This document shows, one piece after another, positions 62,626 to 64,000 of a stretch of 64,000 bases of DNA. Position numbers and translations under genes: made by a program. The notes beneath the pieces are model-generated. The model made no database searches and was not told the DNA's origin. It saw nothing but the letters and a program-made list of their open reading frames with translations. Source of the stretch: Pontiella desulfatans (GTDB lineage Bacteria; Verrucomicrobiota; Kiritimatiellia; Kiritimatiellales; Pontiellaceae); NCBI RefSeq assembly GCF_900890425.1, contig NZ_CAAHFG010000001.1, positions 4,030,001 through 4,094,000 of the forward strand, read 5' to 3'. Numbering within the stretch: position 1 is the stretch's first letter; each line of letters starts with the position of its first letter.

Positions 62626-64000
62626 CTAGTCGACCAACCGGGCTTCGAGTTCGGCGATGCGTTTTTCCTGCTTGATGGTGTAGAGCGTGAGTTCCTCGAT
62701 CTTTTCCATCATGCGCTTTTGCATTTGCCCGATCGACAGGCCTTCTTCCGCAACAATCTCGGCGGAGGGGATGCCCGGCAGGCGCTTGTTGGCCTTGATG
62801 TGCTCCTCGACTTCCGCCAGGGAACGCAGGTTGTAGTCCGGTTCGAAGACATAGTCCGGCCAGCTGCCCGAATCCTGCACCAGCACCTCTTCGCAGGCAA
62901 TCTGCCCATCCACGGAAAGCTCATAGCCGCTTGCCCGCGTGCGGGTGTTGATCGTCACGAAATCGCCACCGATAGCGACCTCCATCGCGACAGCGTTTTC
63001 GTTCGTCGAGTCCGAGCTGAATACGAATGAGTCCTTGGTGTCATCATAGAACATTCCCCAGCCTGGATAGGTCGGTGAGTGGGACGCAACGGCCCGGGGA
63101 GCATTAAAGGTACCGGACTCATTGATATACAGCATGGGATCGGTGCTGTTCGGGAAACCGACCGAACCATTGACCGTTAACTCGGTAAAGGTTGACGCCG
63201 TACCGATGCCCACCTGTCCACTGTCATTGGCCACCAGGGCGGTTGTGAAGTCCGGATACAGGATAATGGAACCTGGCTGATCGGTGCCGATATACAAGTC
63301 ATCGTTGTAGGCTTGGCTCCACGCCTTCCGATCCCCACCACCATGCATTTCGAGAATAGGATTCGAAGGTGCATGAAGTTCCAAGACGGTCAGTGAGTTG
63401 GAGATCACCACCAGGCCATCGATAGACGCGTCTCCAGCGATAGCCATGTTGCCATCGACAGCAACGCCGCCCTCGAACGAACCGGCCAGGTTTTCCGCAC
63501 CGTTTTCGGCCCGGGCATAGAGCGCAATGTTTTGCGTTCCGGCACCGTCGGCCACGAACGCGGCGCCATAGTTGACGTTGCCGGAATCCTTGTTCCAACC
63601 CGCAACGGCGGCCCCGTCGCTACCCAGGTCGTGCTTGATGCCGACCACACCGGCATTGACGACCGTGCTGACGGGAAAACTAACGGGCGCCAAGGTTGGA
63701 CTTAAGACGCCCAGCAAACCTTCGGCATACACACTGCCGCCAGACCCATCTGCTCCCCGCACGGCACCATGTCCGCCAGTGTACTGCTGCACGTTCAGGC
63801 CATGGCCGTCCGGATCGGTATACTGCCCCAGCGCCACATCGCCACTGCGGTAGATCGAACCGCTTAGACCGCTTCCTAGGAAGTAGGCCCAATCGCCGTC
63901 GTCCACCAACGGTGAAAGATCAACGTTCAGCGTTCCGCCGGCATCCGTGATGCCCAGCGTGCTACCGGTTAATCCGGCGCTGAAGTTAAGTTCGTTAAAG
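62626..64000 (-). CDS. Surface/tail-fiber-like protein with S74-type chaperone-like C-terminus (partial)
   Basis: At least 458 residues; the frame stays open to the window edge (visible upstream: ITDAGGTLNVDLSPLVDDGD). The protein is Gly- and Asp-rich with beta-helical, fiber-like repeats. It ends with the domain SVDGQIACEEVLVQDSGSWP, LRSLAEVEEHIKANKRLPGI, PSAEIVAEEGLSIGQMQKRM and a coiled-coil KIEELTLYTIKQEKRIAELE, the tail-fiber-type C-terminal (S74-like) module found in surface and phage-derived fibers. It is located 17 bp upstream of the metalloprotease gene, suggesting a secreted three-gene unit. The start lies outside. Confidence 0.85.
   Translation of the reverse strand, partial: FNELNFSAGLTGSTLGITDAGGTLNVDLSPLVDDGDWAYFLGSGLSGSIYRSGDVALGQYTDPDGHGLNVQQYTGGHGAVRGADGSGGSVYAEGLLGVLSPTLAPVSFPVSTVVNAGVVGIKHDLGSDGAAVAGWNKDSGNVNYGAAFVADGAGTQNIALYARAENGAENLAGSFEGGVAVDGNMAIAGDASIDGLVVISNSLTVLELHAPSNPILEMHGGGDRKAWSQAYNDDLYIGTDQPGSIILYPDFTTALVANDSGQVGIGTASTFTELTVNGSVGFPNSTDPMLYINESGTFNAPRAVASHSPTYPGWGMFYDDTKDSFVFSSDSTNENAVAMEVAIGGDFVTINTRTRASGYELSVDGQIACEEVLVQDSGSWPDYVFEPDYNLRSLAEVEEHIKANKRLPGIPSAEIVAEEGLSIGQMQKRMMEKIEELTLYTIKQEKRIAELEARLVD

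Noticed and set aside
62626-64000. Prophage tail-fiber region
   Set aside because: No other phage gene is nearby; S74-type ends also occur on bacterial surface proteins.

Overview
The window is GC-rich chromosomal DNA from a free-living bacterium. It most likely belongs to the PVC superphylum, near Kiritimatiellota/Verrucomicrobiota; this is inferred from gene content because no rRNA is present. Pointers are a 51-residue 'small basic protein' of the Verrucomicrobia/Chlamydiae type (54173-54328), a formylglycine-type sulfatase beside a deoxysugar-like catabolic operon, a MoxR/DUF58 operon with RDD, GYF_2 and B-box-like membrane proteins, secreted proteins with GGxY..GGFW repeats, and many quasi-repetitive intergenic elements. 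Genes are dense and often overlap by 1-17 bp (TAATG, ATGA, GTGA), and both strands are used.

Layout. 1-1752: leuD (cut by the window edge) and leuC. 1887-2757: the tail of a Fic gene abutting a 695-bp element with 16-bp terminal inverted repeats that carries a four-helix-bundle protein. 2804-7521: monomeric isocitrate dehydrogenase, then a lexA-like repressor under a strong palindromic operator, a 73-residue unknown protein and a Y-family polymerase. 7522-13056: a decayed REP-associated transposase and two Sel1-repeat proteins (33 and 12 repeats). 13081-22940: a Nudix hydrolase and a nine-gene minus-strand operon (GYF_2/RDD, B-box-like, membrane, B-box-like, DUF4129-like, DUF4350-like, MoxR, DUF58, SpoIIM/RDD). 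23018-24184: dGTPase-like HD hydrolase.

24239-33690: a sugar operon (AKR, FucP-like permease, FucU mutarotase, histidine phosphatase, FGGY kinase, zinc alcohol dehydrogenase, GatZ/KbaZ protein) divergent from an AraC regulator, followed by a sulfatase (33979-35526). No sugar isomerase is present, so an aldose to alditol to ketose route is possible. 35667-38773: PhnA/YjdM, tRNA-Val, a membrane protein, tRNA-Arg, hisG and a 29-residue COX24/mS38-like protein. 38800-44082: fmt, a GT39-like membrane glycosyltransferase, a PNPOx-fold protein, thiL and a Y1 transposase. 44089-49244: a TolC/HlyD/ABC (MacAB-like) efflux operon whose upstream region carries an IS (49313-50695).

50771-62608: a DAG-kinase-like lipid kinase, tadA, mnmA, two small proteins, the small basic protein, an RsuA/RluB pseudouridine synthase, a SAM riboswitch controlling an O-acetylhomoserine sulfhydrylase and homoserine O-acetyltransferase, an esterase, a TPR lipoprotein, yaaA, a secreted GGFW protein and a secreted metzincin protease. 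62626-64000: a surface protein with an S74-like C-terminus, cut by the window edge.

The most unusual feature is a set of intergenic repeat elements. At least six unrelated short-word families each occur as a forward array, a spacer, and an inverted array of the same words (6010-6190, 15447-15563, 26729-26804, 28391/29041-29099, 36255-36400, 55490-55599). The four-helix-bundle element at 2063-2757 has comparable inverted ends around a gene. Two perfect hairpins contain the stop codon of the preceding gene (13634-13673, 25599-25625).
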